A stretch of 36,978 nt of DNA, from positions 1 through 36,978 of the forward strand of contig NZ_FNVD01000022.1 in assembly GCF_900108275.1 (NCBI RefSeq), written 5' to 3'. The position numbers were made by a program, and so were the translations under genes. Shown here piece by piece: positions 7,795 to 15,609 of the stretch; the first letter of the stretch is position 1; each line of letters opens with the position of its first letter. This DNA is from Jhaorihella thermophila (GTDB taxonomy: Bacteria > Pseudomonadota > Alphaproteobacteria > Rhodobacterales > Rhodobacteraceae). Under the pieces are notes generated by a model. The model did no database searches, had not been told where the DNA came from, and was given only the letters and a program-made list of their open reading frames with translations.

Positions 7795-8931
7795 AAATCC
7801 TCGCCCCGCGCCACCCCGCTGCGCCCGCGCCGCACCCGCATCGGCGTCCGGCGCGACATGACCGCGCGCCACCGTCATCGTTTTCAGAATGGCGTGCACC
7901 GGATCGCCCGGCTCCAGCGCCAGTGCCTCGCGGGCGCGGCGGGTGATGCGGGCCATGATCTGGTCCTCGCCCACCGCCACGCGCACCAGAACGCCCGGCC
8001 CCTCGCCGGGGGTGAGCGACACCACCCGCCCGGCCAGGATGTTCTGCGCCGACAGCCCTTCGGGCCGCGCCCGCGAAAGGATCACCTCGTGGGCCAGGAT
8101 GCGCACCCGCAGCCGCTGCCCCGGCGCGCCCTCCAGCCGGGGCAGCCAGATCGGCCCTCCGGCGGTGTCCAGCCGCGTGGTGCCGTCCGGCTCCTGCGCG
8201 ACAAGGCGGGCGGACAGCATCGCCGCGATCTCCCGCAGACCCATCCGCCTGAGTGCGGCGGGATCGGACATCACCTCCGCCGTGGTGCCTTGGGCCACGA
8301 CGGCGCCCCGGTCGATCACCACCATCCGGTCGGCCAGCAGTTGCGCCTCGCCGATGTCATGGGTGACGATCACCACCGGCATCGACAGCTGCGCCCGCAG
8401 CCCGATCAGCTCGTCATGCAGTCGCGCGCGGGTGGCGCGGTCCACCGCCGAAAAGGGTTCGTCCAGCAAAAGCACCTCGGGCCGCCGCGCCAGCGCGCGC
8501 GCCAGCGCCACGCGCTGTTTCTGCCCGCCCGACAGTTCGGCCGGGCGGCGATGACCGAGGCCGCCCAGATGCACCAGCTCCAGCAGGCGCCCGGCCTCGG
8601 ACGCGCGGGCCCGCGCCGGCAGATCGCCCATCGCCGCCGCCACGTTGCCGAGCGCCGTCATGTGCGGAAACAGCGCGAACTCCTGGAACACGACCCCCGC
8701 CCGCCGCCGGTGCGGGGGCAGGAAGCGCTGGCCCGCGGTGTCCAGCCAGAGCGCGCCGCCCACCTCGACCCGCCCCGTCTCGGGTCGCCAGAATCCAGCG
8801 ATCGTGCGCAGCGTGGTGGATTTGCCCGACCCCGACGGCCCCACCAGCGCCAGCACCTCGCCCCGCCCCACCTCGAAGGACAGATCCAGCGGAATGGGCG
8901 CGTCGGCCCGGATCGCCACCTTCAGCGTCAT
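7729..8931 (-). CDS. modC: Molybdate ABC transporter ATP-binding protein ModC
   Basis: A 400-residue ABC ATPase that powers molybdate import with ModB and ModA. Walker A GPSGSGKST is at residues 31-39, the Q-loop is in VVFQEFALFP, and signature LSGGQKQR, Walker B LLLDEPFSAVD and the switch histidine in VTHD follow. A C-terminal Mop-type oxyanion-binding domain covers roughly residues 280-352 (ILAGRVVSL ... HAILKTMTV). The last 46 residues (from about 355) are low-complexity Gly/Ala/Arg and are encoded by the intergenic hairpin element, with the TGA inside it. The natural protein probably ended just after the Mop domain. The ATG overlaps the modB stop by four bases (ATGA), so translation is coupled. 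Confidence 0.92.
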   Translation of the reverse strand: MTLKVAIRADAPIPLDLSFEVGRGEVLALVGPSGSGKSTTLRTIAGFWRPETGRVEVGGALWLDTAGQRFLPPHRRRAGVVFQEFALFPHMTALGNVAAAMGDLPARARASEAGRLLELVHLGGLGHRRPAELSGGQKQRVALARALARRPEVLLLDEPFSAVDRATRARLHDELIGLRAQLSMPVVIVTHDIGEAQLLADRMVVIDRGAVVAQGTTAEVMSDPAALRRMGLREIAAMLSARLVAQEPDGTTRLDTAGGPIWLPRLEGAPGQRLRVRILAHEVILSRARPEGLSAQNILAGRVVSLTPGEGPGVLVRVAVGEDQIMARITRRAREALALEPGDPVHAILKTMTVARGHVAPDADAGAARAQRGGAGRGFRIGGADPTGAGGSAPRAPRSI

Positions 8932-9623
8932 TGCTCCGGCCTCCGCCCGACTCGGGTCGAATCACGGGCCGAGAAACGCGCCGACAGGGCAAAGGTCGCG
9001 GCGATGGTGGCCAGCGAGATGGCCACCAGAACCGCTGACATGGTCGCCGCCGCCTCCATGTCAAAGGCCTGCACCCGGTCATAGATCGCAATCGCGATGG
9101 TCCGTGTCTCGCCGGGAATCGCGCCGCCCACCATCAGCACCACCCCGAATTCGCCCAGCGTATGGGCAAAGGTCAGCACCATTGCCGTGACCACCCCCGG
9201 CCAGGCCAGCGGCAGTTCCACCGCCCAGAGCGCGCGCAGCGGCGACATGCCGCTGGAGGCCGCGGCTTCGCGCAGGGCGGTCGGGATCGCCTCGAAGGCG
9301 CGCTGCGCGGGCTGGATCGCGAAGGACAGGTTGAAAAGGACCGAGGCCAGCACCAGCCCCTCGAAGGTGAACACCAGCTGGCGCCCGAACAGATCCTGCC
9401 AGGCCGCCCCGATCGGCGACCCCCGGCCCAGCAGGACCAGCAGGTAGAACCCGAAAACCGTTGGCGGCAGCACCAGGGGCAGCATCACCAGCCCCTCGAC
9501 CAGGCCCTTGCCCCTGAACGACCGGGTTCCCAGGAACCGCCCCATGATCACGGAAACCGGCAGCAGCAGGACCACCGTCCAGGCCGCAAGCGCCAGAGAG
9601 AGCCGGAGCGCCTGCCAGTCCAC
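8928..9623 (-). CDS. modB: Molybdate ABC transporter permease ModB
   Basis: A 231-residue inner-membrane permease with about five hydrophobic helices. The ABC-coupling EAA-type loop reads EAAASSGMSPLRALWAVELPLAWPGV, with Gly at the conserved place. It also carries the family stretch LPPTVFGFYLL. It forms the molybdate channel with ModA and ModC. I chose the GTG at 9623 (VDWQALRLSLALA), which fits the family N-terminus and has a GGACTAGG ribosome-site-like sequence. A longer form starting at TTG 9644 would overlap modA by 17 bases. It overlaps modC by four bases. Confidence 0.9.
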   Translation of the reverse strand: MDWQALRLSLALAAWTVVLLLPVSVIMGRFLGTRSFRGKGLVEGLVMLPLVLPPTVFGFYLLVLLGRGSPIGAAWQDLFGRQLVFTFEGLVLASVLFNLSFAIQPAQRAFEAIPTALREAAASSGMSPLRALWAVELPLAWPGVVTAMVLTFAHTLGEFGVVLMVGGAIPGETRTIAIAIYDRVQAFDMEAAATMSAVLVAISLATIAATFALSARFSARDSTRVGRRPEQ

Positions 9624-9627
9624 GGGC

Positions 9628-10428
9628 CTAGTCCGGCAAGGCAAAGCCGTAACGCGCCATGATCGCGCGCGCGGCCGGTTGCTGGAGATGGTCGTAAAAG
9701 GCGCGCGCCACCGCGCCCGCGCCCGGCATCAGCGCCATGCGCTGCCTCAGCGGCGCGTGCCAGTCCGCCGGGATCAGGGCGAAACGCCCCTGCGCCGCAA
9801 GCTGCGGCGACAGCGCCAGCGACCAGGCGATGATGCCGCCATCGGCGCTGCCGGACATGGCGAACTGAGCGGCCTGGCTGACGTTTTCGCCCAGGATCAG
9901 CGCGGGCCGGATCGCCGCCCACAGCCCCGCGTGCTGCAGCGCCTCGCGCGCGCGCATGCCATAGGGCGCATGGTCGGGATTGGCGATGGCGAACCGGCGC
10001 ACCCGGCCTTCGGCCAGCGCGGCGCGCAGATCCTCCAGCCTGCCGTCCGCGCTGAGACCCGAGCCGTTGCGGGGAACGGCGATGGCCACGCGCCCCGTGG
10101 CATAGAGCACGCCGCGATCGCGGGTGAACCCGTCGCGGGCCAGCGCCAGGACGTAATCCTCGTCCGCGGCCATGAACAGCTGATAGGGCGCGCCCGCGCG
10201 GATCTGGCGGGCGAAATTGCCGGTCGAGCCGAAGGTGAGCCGCAGCCCGTGGCCGGTTTCGGCCCGAAACCCGGCGGCGATCTCCTCGAGCGCAAAGCGC
10301 AGGTCGGATGCGGCGGCGATGACCGGCGGCGCCTCCGGCGTCGCGCCGCGGCCCGCCGTCGCCGATACCGTCGCCGACAGGCCGAAGGCAAGCGCGGATA
10401 GTCCGAAAGCACGGCGGGTCAGCGGCAT
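9628..10428 (-). CDS. modA: Molybdate ABC transporter substrate-binding protein ModA
   Basis: A 266-residue periplasmic binding protein. The N-terminal signal (MPLTRRAFGLSALAFGL) contains a twin arginine followed by AFGL, so export could be by Tat or Sec; cleavage is likely near residues 24-30. The mature part starts with VIAAASDLRFALEEIAAGF and contains LTFGSTGNFARQI, both typical of ModA oxyanion binding. I use ATG 10428 because the 20 extra residues of the longer frame precede the signal peptide and cross the mapped promoter. It is the first gene after the promoter, ahead of modB and modC on the same strand, and 63 bases after modE. Confidence 0.92.
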   Translation of the reverse strand: MPLTRRAFGLSALAFGLSATVSATAGRGATPEAPPVIAAASDLRFALEEIAAGFRAETGHGLRLTFGSTGNFARQIRAGAPYQLFMAADEDYVLALARDGFTRDRGVLYATGRVAIAVPRNGSGLSADGRLEDLRAALAEGRVRRFAIANPDHAPYGMRAREALQHAGLWAAIRPALILGENVSQAAQFAMSGSADGGIIAWSLALSPQLAAQGRFALIPADWHAPLRQRMALMPGAGAVARAFYDHLQQPAARAIMARYGFALPD

Positions 10429-10459
10429 GGCGGGCTCGTGATGGATGTTTCTGGCGGGA

Positions 10460-10488
10460 AATATCAACGCCCCTGCTGGCGCTGTCAA
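10460..10488 (-). promoter_or_regulatory. Predicted sigma-70 promoter of modABC
   Basis: On the minus strand a perfect -35 TTGACA (10488-10483) is followed after 17 bases by a -10 GATATT (10465-10460, four of six consensus bases). Transcription would begin near 10453, about 25 bases before the modA ATG. This is one of few recognisable promoters in this GC-rich window. Confidence 0.6.
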
Positions 10489-10491
10489 CGG

Positions 10492-10863
10492 TTATTCCCC
10501 GTCGGGAATATCCCGCGTCAGCCGCTGGATGGCGGCGATCTCGGCGGCGCCGGCCTGTCGGGCCGCGGCTTCGAAGGCGCGATAGTGGCGCAGCACCGCG
10601 CGCCCGGTTTCGGTCAGATGCGCCCCGCCCACGCCGGGGCCGCCGCGGGCGCTTTCGACCACCGGCTGGCGGAACATCGCGTTCAGCGTCTCGATCAGGG
10701 TCCAGGCGCGCTTGTAGCTCATGTTCATCTCGCGCCCCGCCGCGGCGATCGAGCCGGTGCGGTCGATCCGTTCCAAGAGCTCGGCCTTGCCCGGACCCAT
10801 CATGCCGATGTCGCCAAAGACGATGCGCATGCGAAGCCGGGGTGGTCGGGGTTCAGCGGACAT
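10492..10863 (-). CDS. modE: ModE-type winged-helix molybdate regulator, DNA-binding domain only
   Basis: A 123-residue protein matching the N-terminal DNA-binding half of ModE. The sequence GKAELLERIDRTGSIAAAGREMNMSYKRAWTLIETLNAMF forms the LysR-like helix-turn-helix with the family SYKRAW motif. A wing follows (GGPGVGGAHLTETGRAVL) and then a dimerisation helix. The Mop-type molybdate-binding half of enterobacterial ModE is absent, as in many alphaproteobacteria, so how it senses molybdate is not evident. It probably represses or tunes modABC just downstream. ATG 10863 is chosen; the TTG at 10899 would start inside the terminator-like hairpin upstream. Confidence 0.85.
   Translation of the reverse strand: MSAEPRPPRLRMRIVFGDIGMMGPGKAELLERIDRTGSIAAAGREMNMSYKRAWTLIETLNAMFRQPVVESARGGPGVGGAHLTETGRAVLRHYRAFEAAARQAGAAEIAAIQRLTRDIPDGE
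10493..10510. promoter_or_regulatory. Perfect palindrome just upstream of the modA promoter
   Basis: TATTCCC (10493-10499) and GGGAATA (10504-10510) form a 7-bp inverted repeat with a 4-base centre. It overlaps the last codons of modE and ends five bases upstream of the modA -35 box. A related half-site, GGGAATACC on minus, lies just before the modE ATG (near 10871-10879). It could be an operator or a small transcript hairpin. It does not look like the enterobacterial ModE box, so the regulator is unknown. Confidence 0.4.
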
Positions 10864-10880
10864 ATCCGATGGTATTCCCG

Positions 10881-10938
10881 AAAAGCCCCCCGCTGACAAG
10901 CCGGGGCGGGGCCGGCCCCTTGCGCGATGCGGGGGGCC
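10881..10938 (-). terminator. Terminator-like long stem after the SbcC-like gene
   Basis: On the minus strand GGCCCCCCGC (10937-10928) can pair with GCGGGGGGC (10893-10885), followed at once by TTTT (10884-10881). It lies 35 bases after the stop of the SbcC-like gene and just before the modE start, so it would separate the nuclease operon from the mod operon. The loop between the arms is about 34 bases and is itself GC-rich with a smaller inverted repeat. Confidence 0.5.
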
Positions 10939-10971
10939 TTGTCGGTCCTGCGGTTCATCCCGTGCCGGCGG

Positions 10972-13581
10972 TCACGGGGCCTCTTTCGCCGGTTCGATGC
11001 GCAGCAGTTCGCCCCCCAGCGCGCGAAAGGCGCGCTGGCGGCAGGACAGGACGATGATCTGCAGATCGCGCGCCCGGCTGGTCAGCGCGTCGAACATCTG
11101 TTCGATGCGGGCGTCGTCGGTATAGACGATGGCATCGTCCAGGATCACCGGGGCCGGCGTGCCGCGATCGGCCAGGATGCGGGCAAAGGCCAGCCGCACC
11201 ATCAGCGAGATCTGTTCGCGGGTGCCGCCCGACAGGATGTCGAACTCTTCCTCGACCGACCGGCGCGTGATCGCCGTGATCATGCCGGTTTCGGCGTCGA
11301 TCACCGGTTCGGCATCGGGCCACAGCATCCGCAAGAGCGGCGCCAGTTCGCGGTGAACAGGCTCTACATAGGCGTTTCTGGCCGCCGATTGCGCCTGGGT
11401 CAGGGCATCCCGCAGGCGCTGGTTCACCGCGATTTCGAATTCCAGCGCGGCCTTGCGGGCCTCGGCCTGTTCCAGCTGCTCCAGCGTCAGCGCCAGTTTC
11501 TCTTCGGGCGCGTCGCCCGAGGTCGCGGTAATGCGGGCGTCGAGCGCGGCCAGTTCCTCGCGCAGCTGGGCGATGCGCGCGCGGGCGTTCTCGGCCGCCT
11601 GGGCGGCGCGGGTCGCGGCGGTCTCGGCGGCCTCCAGATCCGGGGCATCGGCCCGGGCCGCCTCCAGCGCCGCGCGGGCCTGGTCCAGATCCGCCTCCAG
11701 CGCGGCGCGCTCGGCCCGCAACGCCTCCAGCCGGGCCGGCGGGTCGGGTTCGTCCCCCAGGTCCGCATCGGCGCGGCGCAGGCGGGTGCGGGCGGCGTCA
11801 AGCTCGGTTTCGGCCTGAACCGCGCGGTCGCGGGCCGTGGCCAGCGTCGCCTCGGCCGCGGCAAACCGTTCGCCGGCGGTGTCACGTGCCGCGCGGGCGG
11901 CCTGTTCCGCCGCCTCGGCCGCGTCGCGGGGCGGCACGGCGGGGTCGGGTTCGACCGGCGCGGGCAGCGCGGCGAGCTGTTCGCGCAGGGCGGGGATGCC
12001 GTCGGGTGCCAGCGCGGCCAGATCCGCGCGGATCCCGCGCAACGCGTCCTCGGCCGCGCGCCGGTCCCGGGCCGAGGCGCGGGCGGCCTCGACGGAGTCG
12101 ACCCCGGCGGCATCAAGTTCCCTTTGCAGAGCCTGTTTTGCCGTCTCGAGATCGGCCTCTTCCGCCGCCGCGCCGGGGGTGATGGCAAGCCGCCCGATGC
12201 CTTCGAGTTCGAGCTCGGCCCCGTCGGGCACCGGCTGCGGGCTGTCCGCCGGCACCGCCGCGCCATCGCGCAGCACCCGCCCCGCGGCGCCGGGCGCGTA
12301 GTGGACGACAAAGGCCGGCGCGGCGGCGGCGCGGTGGCGTTCGGCCAGCGTGACCGCGTTCGCGGCCTCTTCGATCCGCCGCAGCGCCGCGTCGGGCAGC
12401 ATCTGCGCGATCGCGGCCTGCGCCTCTTCCTCGCGCCGGCGCAGGGTCTCGGCGCGGGCGATGCGGTCGGCCAGTTCCGCGCGCCGGGCGCGGGCGCCGG
12501 CGGCGGCCTCGATCTGCATGGCGCGGCGGGCCTGCGCGGTCGCGGCCTCGAGCGCGGCCTGCGCCTCGGTCAGCGCCGCATGGGCCCGGTCGCGGTCGGC
12601 CTGCGCGGCATCGCGGTCCTTTTGCGCCTGCTCGGCGGCGATCTCGAGATTCGCAAGACCCAGCCGCGCGGCGTCGCGTTCGCGGATCGCCGCCGCCAGC
12701 CGCGCGATGCGCCCGGTCAGACCCTCGCGCCGCGCCTCCAGTTCGGCGACCCGGCTGCGCGCCAGTTCGATCCGCCCGGCATGGTCGCGCGCCTTCTTCA
12801 GCCGGGCCTCGGCCTCTTGCCGCCGGCGGATGCGGTCGGCCTCGGCCTCGGGATCCTGAAGCTCTTGCAGTTCCGCGCGCACCCGGCGCCGGGCGTCGAG
12901 CGCATCCTGCAGCGCGGCGACCTGCGCGGTCAGCGCGTCGCGGCGGGCGGCGAGGCGTTCGACCTCGGCGGTCACGGTTTCCAGCCCGCCGCCCTTTTTC
13001 GGCCGGCCGGTGCCTGTCAGGTGCTGATCGAGAAACGCCTCGCAGGCCTGCAACGCGGCCTTCATCCGCTGGCCGCCGGTCATCGCCTCGACCTCGCCCG
13101 CGACGGATTCCATGATCCCCAGCCGCGCCTTCTGCTCCGCGCCGCCCCGGTCCAGCTCGACCTGTCCCTGCTGGACCCACAACAGCCCCGCCGGGCCGCC
13201 GTCGGCGGGCGTGCCGATCAGCGCGGAAAGCTGCTGTTCGGCCTCTTCGCCCTGGCCCACCAGAACGCCGTCGCGCCACAGCCGGGCCTCTCGGTGGCTG
13301 GCCGTCCTGCTCCATGTCTTGCGCAGGCGCCAGTCGGCGTCCCCGGCGCGAAAGGTCACGGTGACCTGCGGGTCGCCCCCTGCCCTGGGCTGCAGGGCGC
13401 GCAGGCTGCGATCCCACGACCGGTGGCCGGCAAAGAAGGCCGCGTGCAGCGCGTCGAAGAAGGTGGACTTGCCCGCCTCGTTCGGGGCCGAAAGCACGTT
13501 CAGTCCGGGGCCGATCCCGGCGATTTCGACCGGCTCGACGAAGCGGCGGACATTCTTCAGGCGGATGGAGGTGATCTGCAT
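10972..13581 (-). CDS. SbcC/Rad50-like (YhaN-type) ATPase of a nuclease pair
   Basis: An 869-residue SMC-type ATPase. Residues 1-40 hold the N-terminal half of the ATPase head (IRLKNVRRF; Walker A SAPNEAGKST). A long Ala/Arg/Glu-rich coiled coil follows to about residue 760. Then comes the second half: signature LSGGTREQISLMVRLAF and Walker B PVILDDAIVYTDD. No CxxC zinc hook is visible in the coil, which separates it from classical SbcC/Rad50 and suggests the YhaN class. With the metallophosphoesterase encoded three bases upstream it should form an ATP-driven DNA nuclease complex. The GC-rich antisense frame across it (over 1300 codons) is a shadow. Confidence 0.85.
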   Translation of the reverse strand: MQITSIRLKNVRRFVEPVEIAGIGPGLNVLSAPNEAGKSTFFDALHAAFFAGHRSWDRSLRALQPRAGGDPQVTVTFRAGDADWRLRKTWSRTASHREARLWRDGVLVGQGEEAEQQLSALIGTPADGGPAGLLWVQQGQVELDRGGAEQKARLGIMESVAGEVEAMTGGQRMKAALQACEAFLDQHLTGTGRPKKGGGLETVTAEVERLAARRDALTAQVAALQDALDARRRVRAELQELQDPEAEADRIRRRQEAEARLKKARDHAGRIELARSRVAELEARREGLTGRIARLAAAIRERDAARLGLANLEIAAEQAQKDRDAAQADRDRAHAALTEAQAALEAATAQARRAMQIEAAAGARARRAELADRIARAETLRRREEEAQAAIAQMLPDAALRRIEEAANAVTLAERHRAAAAPAFVVHYAPGAAGRVLRDGAAVPADSPQPVPDGAELELEGIGRLAITPGAAAEEADLETAKQALQRELDAAGVDSVEAARASARDRRAAEDALRGIRADLAALAPDGIPALREQLAALPAPVEPDPAVPPRDAAEAAEQAARAARDTAGERFAAAEATLATARDRAVQAETELDAARTRLRRADADLGDEPDPPARLEALRAERAALEADLDQARAALEAARADAPDLEAAETAATRAAQAAENARARIAQLREELAALDARITATSGDAPEEKLALTLEQLEQAEARKAALEFEIAVNQRLRDALTQAQSAARNAYVEPVHRELAPLLRMLWPDAEPVIDAETGMITAITRRSVEEEFDILSGGTREQISLMVRLAFARILADRGTPAPVILDDAIVYTDDARIEQMFDALTSRARDLQIIVLSCRQRAFRALGGELLRIEPAKEAP

Positions 13582-13584
13582 GGC

Positions 13585-14709
13585 TCAGCCCTCCTGCACC
13601 AGCGACCAGAGCCGGTTCAGCGCCGCCTCGGCCACGCGCTGCCGTTCCAGCGACAGGGTGTCGTCGGTGGCCTCGCGCTGCAATGTCTCGGCCGCGCTGC
13701 GCAGGGCGCCGCCGGAGGCGATCAGGTCCAGATCGCCCGCTTCGTGTTCGGTGCGCAGCCCGGCCCGGTCCAGATCGAACCAGGCGAAATCGGGGGCGGC
13801 GGCGCGGGCGGCGGCCTCCAGCGCGCCGCGTTCGGCCATGCGCAGAAAGCCGCGGGCCACCACCCGCAACAGCACGTCCCGCCGCGCGGTCCGGTCCGGG
13901 GGCAGCAGCGCCCGAAACCGGGCCACGACATCCTCGCCCGGCGACAGGTCCAGCACGGGCGCGGACCAGTCGAACCGGCCCACGGTCACTTGTTCGATGC
14001 GCGGCGCCGCGCCGGGGGCGTCGATCGTCACCGCAAGGCAGGCGCCGCGCCCGTCATGGCGAAAACGGTCGCGTTCAGGCGTGCCGGAATAGCGGGTGCG
14101 GTCGCCCACCGCCAGCATCCCGTGCCAGTCGCCAAGCGCCAGGTAATCCAGCCGCGCCCGCGCCGCGCGGTCCGGCGCGATCCGGGCGGAGCTGTCGAAA
14201 TCCTCGCCGAAATCGGTGATCCCGCCATGCGCCAGCCCGATGCGGATCGTGCCTTCGGGGGTGTCCGCGTCGTCCATCCAGGCGGTCAGGTCATGGCCGG
14301 GGAACTGGCGGGGCAGGGGGGCGGGCAGCAGATGCACGCCGGGCTCAATCGCGACCGGGGCCGGGTCGCGCAGGATGTGGACATTGGGGCCGGCCTCGTC
14401 CGCAAAGCGCCGCCAGAGTTCTTCGCCGGCCAGGCTGTCATGGTTGCCGGGGATGATCCACCAGTGGATGCCTTCGGCGGCGGCCATCGCGGTGGCGGCC
14501 TGCCGGCGCACCTGATCCGACGGGCCGGTGGTGTCGAACGTGTCCCCGGCCAGCAGGACATGGGCCGCGCCGTGATCCCGCGCCGCCTGCGCCAGCCGGG
14601 CCAGAACCTCGTGCCGGGCCTCGATCAGGCGGCCGCGCAGATCCTCGGGCAGGGTGCCGAAGCCCTTGCCCAGATGAAGATCGGAACTGTGAATGAAACG
14701 AAACCCCAC
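13585..14709 (-). CDS. SbcD/Mre11-like (YhaO-type) metallophosphoesterase
   Basis: A 374-residue calcineurin-like phosphoesterase. The metal-binding motifs occur in order: FIHSSDLHLG (D10, H12), LLAGDTFD, IPGNHD, then GLAHGG and ALGDWHG. It is the DNA-cleaving partner of the SbcC-like ATPase; the genes are three bases apart and must be co-expressed. I start at GTG 14709, preceded by AGGAGAGAAC; the longer open frame upstream runs through a dispersed repeat and is unlikely to be protein. The C-terminal region (EATDDTLSLERQRVAEAALNRLW) is helical, likely the dimerisation or coil-binding part. A role in DNA repair or in defence is possible. Confidence 0.83.
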   Translation of the reverse strand: MGFRFIHSSDLHLGKGFGTLPEDLRGRLIEARHEVLARLAQAARDHGAAHVLLAGDTFDTTGPSDQVRRQAATAMAAAEGIHWWIIPGNHDSLAGEELWRRFADEAGPNVHILRDPAPVAIEPGVHLLPAPLPRQFPGHDLTAWMDDADTPEGTIRIGLAHGGITDFGEDFDSSARIAPDRAARARLDYLALGDWHGMLAVGDRTRYSGTPERDRFRHDGRGACLAVTIDAPGAAPRIEQVTVGRFDWSAPVLDLSPGEDVVARFRALLPPDRTARRDVLLRVVARGFLRMAERGALEAAARAAAPDFAWFDLDRAGLRTEHEAGDLDLIASGGALRSAAETLQREATDDTLSLERQRVAEAALNRLWSLVQEG

Positions 14710-14768
14710 TCTGTTCTCTCCTGTCGCTCTGCCCCTTCGCCGCGCCGACGGGCCTGCGCCGTCCTTGT

Positions 14769-14815
14769 GCTTCTTTCTGGTCCCAAATACCCATGCGCGC
14801 CCGCCGCGGGCGCGC
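14769..14815 (-). repeat. Hairpin-plus-tail dispersed element, copy B
   Basis: On the minus strand a perfect 9-bp stem GCGCGCCCG/CGGGCGCGC with 3-base loop (14815-14795) is followed after a few bases by the tail TATTTGGGACCAGAAAGAA. The tail matches copy C exactly. It lies in the 5' leader of the SbcD-like gene, about 60 bases upstream of its start. The rest of the 235-base gap to the HEPN gene shows a small inverted repeat (GCGTGC/GCACGC at 14829-14843) and no confident promoter. Confidence 0.65.
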
Positions 14816-14944
14816 CTCTCACACCAGCGCGTGCGCAGCACGCACCGCCGCACTTTCGCCGTCCGTCCGCGCATCCGGTCCATGGCGTCTTGCATCGCTT
14901 TTTGAGACATGCCAGCCTTGGTTGCAATCCGTTTCGGTGAATCA

Positions 14945-15592
14945 ATGCCCAGTTACGATGTCATAAAGGCCCGCCAGCGGGCCATCCGCGACCAGTTCCC
15001 CGAGGATTTCGGCCTGCGCATCCACCGCGCGATCAGCTGGCTGGGCCGGGCCGAACGGGAACAGGACGACCCCGACGCGGCCTTTCTGTTCTACTGGATC
15101 GCCTTCAACGCGGCCTATGCGGCCGAACGCGATCAGCTGGGCGAAAAGGACGCCTTTCGCGCCTATCTGCAACAGCTTTCCGATATCGATCACGAAGGGC
15201 GGATCTACAACGCGGTCTGGCAGCGTTTTTCCGGGCCGATCCGCCTGTTTCTGGAAAACCGCCATGTGTTCGGCCCCTGGTGGCATTTCCAGAACGGGCT
15301 GGAGGGCTACGAGAACTGAAAGGAACGCTTCACCCGCGAAAAGGCCCGCTTTGCCCGCGCGCTTCAGGCCAATGACGCGGTGTCGATCCTGTCGATGCTG
15401 TTCGACCGGCTCTATGTGCTGCGCAACCAGCTGATCCACGGCGGCGCGACCTGGAACAGCCGCGTCAACCGCGCCCAGATCCGCGACGGCGCGGCGATCC
15501 TGGGGTTTCTCGTGCCGGTGTTCATCGAATTGATGATGGATCACGCCCACGAAGACTGGGGCCGGCCCTTCTATCCCGTCACCGAGGGGTGA
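14945..15592 (+). pseudogene. HEPN-domain protein with an in-frame stop
   Basis: A 215-residue frame is interrupted by TGA at 15317-15319 (codon 125). The part before the stop (MPSYDVIKARQRAIRDQF ... GLEGYEN) and the part after it (KERFTREKARFARAL ... ) are in the same frame. A single G-to-A change from TGG (Trp) explains the stop. After the stop lies RNQLIH (residues 160-165), the R-x4-H motif of HEPN ribonucleases found in toxin and antiviral systems. The truncated product would therefore lack the catalytic motif. Its start ATG has a weak ribosome site. It is divergent from the SbcD-like nuclease and convergent with a transporter relic. No antitoxin-like partner is adjacent. Confidence 0.7.
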
Positions 15593-15609
15593 GGGACCGC
15601 CCCGCCCTG

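Noticed and set aside
10493-10510. Calling the palindrome a ModE box
   Set aside because: It does not resemble the enterobacterial ModE site, so only a neutral operator-or-hairpin call is justified.
10927-14940. A plus-strand open frame of more than 1300 codons opposite the SbcC/SbcD-like genes
   Set aside because: It is a GC-driven shadow: composition is Gly/Arg/Gln-rich with no domains, while the minus strand encodes two clear, conserved proteins.
15317-15319. TGA in the HEPN gene as a selenocysteine or readthrough codon
   Set aside because: No selenocysteine insertion hairpin is apparent after it, and a Trp-to-stop change explains it more simply.
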